From: Fimbriimonadales bacterium
Lineage (GTDB): Bacteria; Armatimonadota; Fimbriimonadia; Fimbriimonadales; GBS-DC
Reading direction: 5' to 3'
Assembly (NCBI GenBank): GCA_026416065.1
Contig: JAOAFW010000322.1
Span: 1 to 5,870, forward strand
DNA length: 5,870 nucleotides
Each line of letters begins with the position of its first letter. Positions within the stretch are counted from its first letter, which is position 1. Positions 5,518-5,870 of this stretch are shown here, one piece after another. Made by a program: the position numbers and the translations under genes. Under the pieces are notes generated by a model that ran no database searches, was not told where the DNA came from, and saw only the letters and a program-made list of their open reading frames with translations.

Positions 5518-5870
5518 ATGCCGTTGTTCGGATATGAGGCGGTCGACAGCAAGGGACGCACCCTCAAGGGGGCGATCGAGGCGGATACGGAACAGCTTGT
5601 GCTGGCAAAGCTCCACGAGCAGGGCTTACATGTTGTAAGGGTCGAACGCCAGCGCGAGAAGACAAAGCTCTTTAGCGGGCTGGGCAAATCCAAAAAGCCC
5701 AAACTGCAGGCGATGGTGATGTTCACACGCCAGTTCGCCACCATGATCGACGCGGGAATCCCCATCTTGCGCTGTCTGGACATCCTCTACACGCAGACGA
5801 AGGATCCCGCCCTCAAGAACGCCATCGACGGCGTGCGCAAAGATGTGAAATCGGGCATGGCGCTCAACGA
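5518..5870 (+). CDS. pilC: Type IV pilus platform protein PilC (GspF family), 3'-truncated by window edge
   Basis: The first 117 residues of a polytopic inner-membrane protein. It anchors the pilus machine and couples the PilB/PilT motors to pilin insertion and removal. Diagnostic features are the N-terminal FGYEAVDSKGRTLKGAIEADTE (4-25), typical of the GspF/PilC start, and LHEQGLHVVRVE (32-43). Next comes a basic linker (45-63), then the first cytoplasmic GspF helical domain with FTRQFATMIDAGIPILRCLDIL (69-90) and a run ending in KSGMALN. The membrane helices would follow beyond the window. The full family length is about 400 residues. The ATG is fixed by AGGAGG 7 nt upstream, on the pilT stop. 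Nothing is unusual in the visible part. Confidence 0.95.
   Translation, partial: MPLFGYEAVDSKGRTLKGAIEADTEQLVLAKLHEQGLHVVRVERQREKTKLFSGLGKSKKPKLQAMVMFTRQFATMIDAGIPILRCLDILYTQTKDPALKNAIDGVRKDVKSGMALN

Overview
This window looks like ordinary chromosome from a moderately GC-rich bacterium, probably free-living and Gram-negative-like. Two things point tentatively to Armatimonadota or a similar deep-branching lineage. One is a secreted HAF-repeat protein ending in a two-loop dockerin-like domain (with DADLLAVLFAFG and DADLLTVLL stretches). The other is its location next to type IV pilus genes. This assignment rests on remembered sequence flavour, not on a search, so treat it as a guess.

Layout, left to right. 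Bases 3-569 (+) are the C-terminal two thirds of a short-chain dehydrogenase/reductase, cut by the window edge. A perfect 12-bp GC-rich hairpin (575-606) separates it from a small two-gene unit read from the minus strand. That unit is a 73-residue four-cysteine protein (820-1041) followed, with a 14-nt overlap, by a 64-residue protein of unknown function (639-833). The gene-free stretch 1042-1438 holds inverted-repeat half-sites, a near-consensus sigma-70 promoter (1235-1263) and a leader of about 170 nt able to form several hairpins. This leads into glnA (1439-2854, +), a complete type I glutamine synthetase with all the active-site residues checked and the adenylylation tyrosine. A textbook intrinsic terminator (2863-2895) closes the gene, so glnA appears to be a single-gene transcription unit.

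Convergent with glnA is the secreted HAF-repeat/dockerin protein (2975-4163 plus stop, minus strand). It reads away from a 160-bp divergent intergenic region carrying a 6-7-6 inverted repeat. On the other side begins a type IV pilus operon: pilT (4324-5505, +), the retraction ATPase with an unusual acidic N-terminal extension, and pilC (from 5518, +), the inner-membrane platform protein, cut by the right edge. The pilC ribosome-binding site overlaps the pilT stop codon.

I found no mobile element, CRISPR array, tRNA/rRNA or defence system. The parts least explained by known biology are the small overlapping gene pair, the structured glnA leader, the architecture and uncertain start of the HAF-repeat protein, and the pilT extension.
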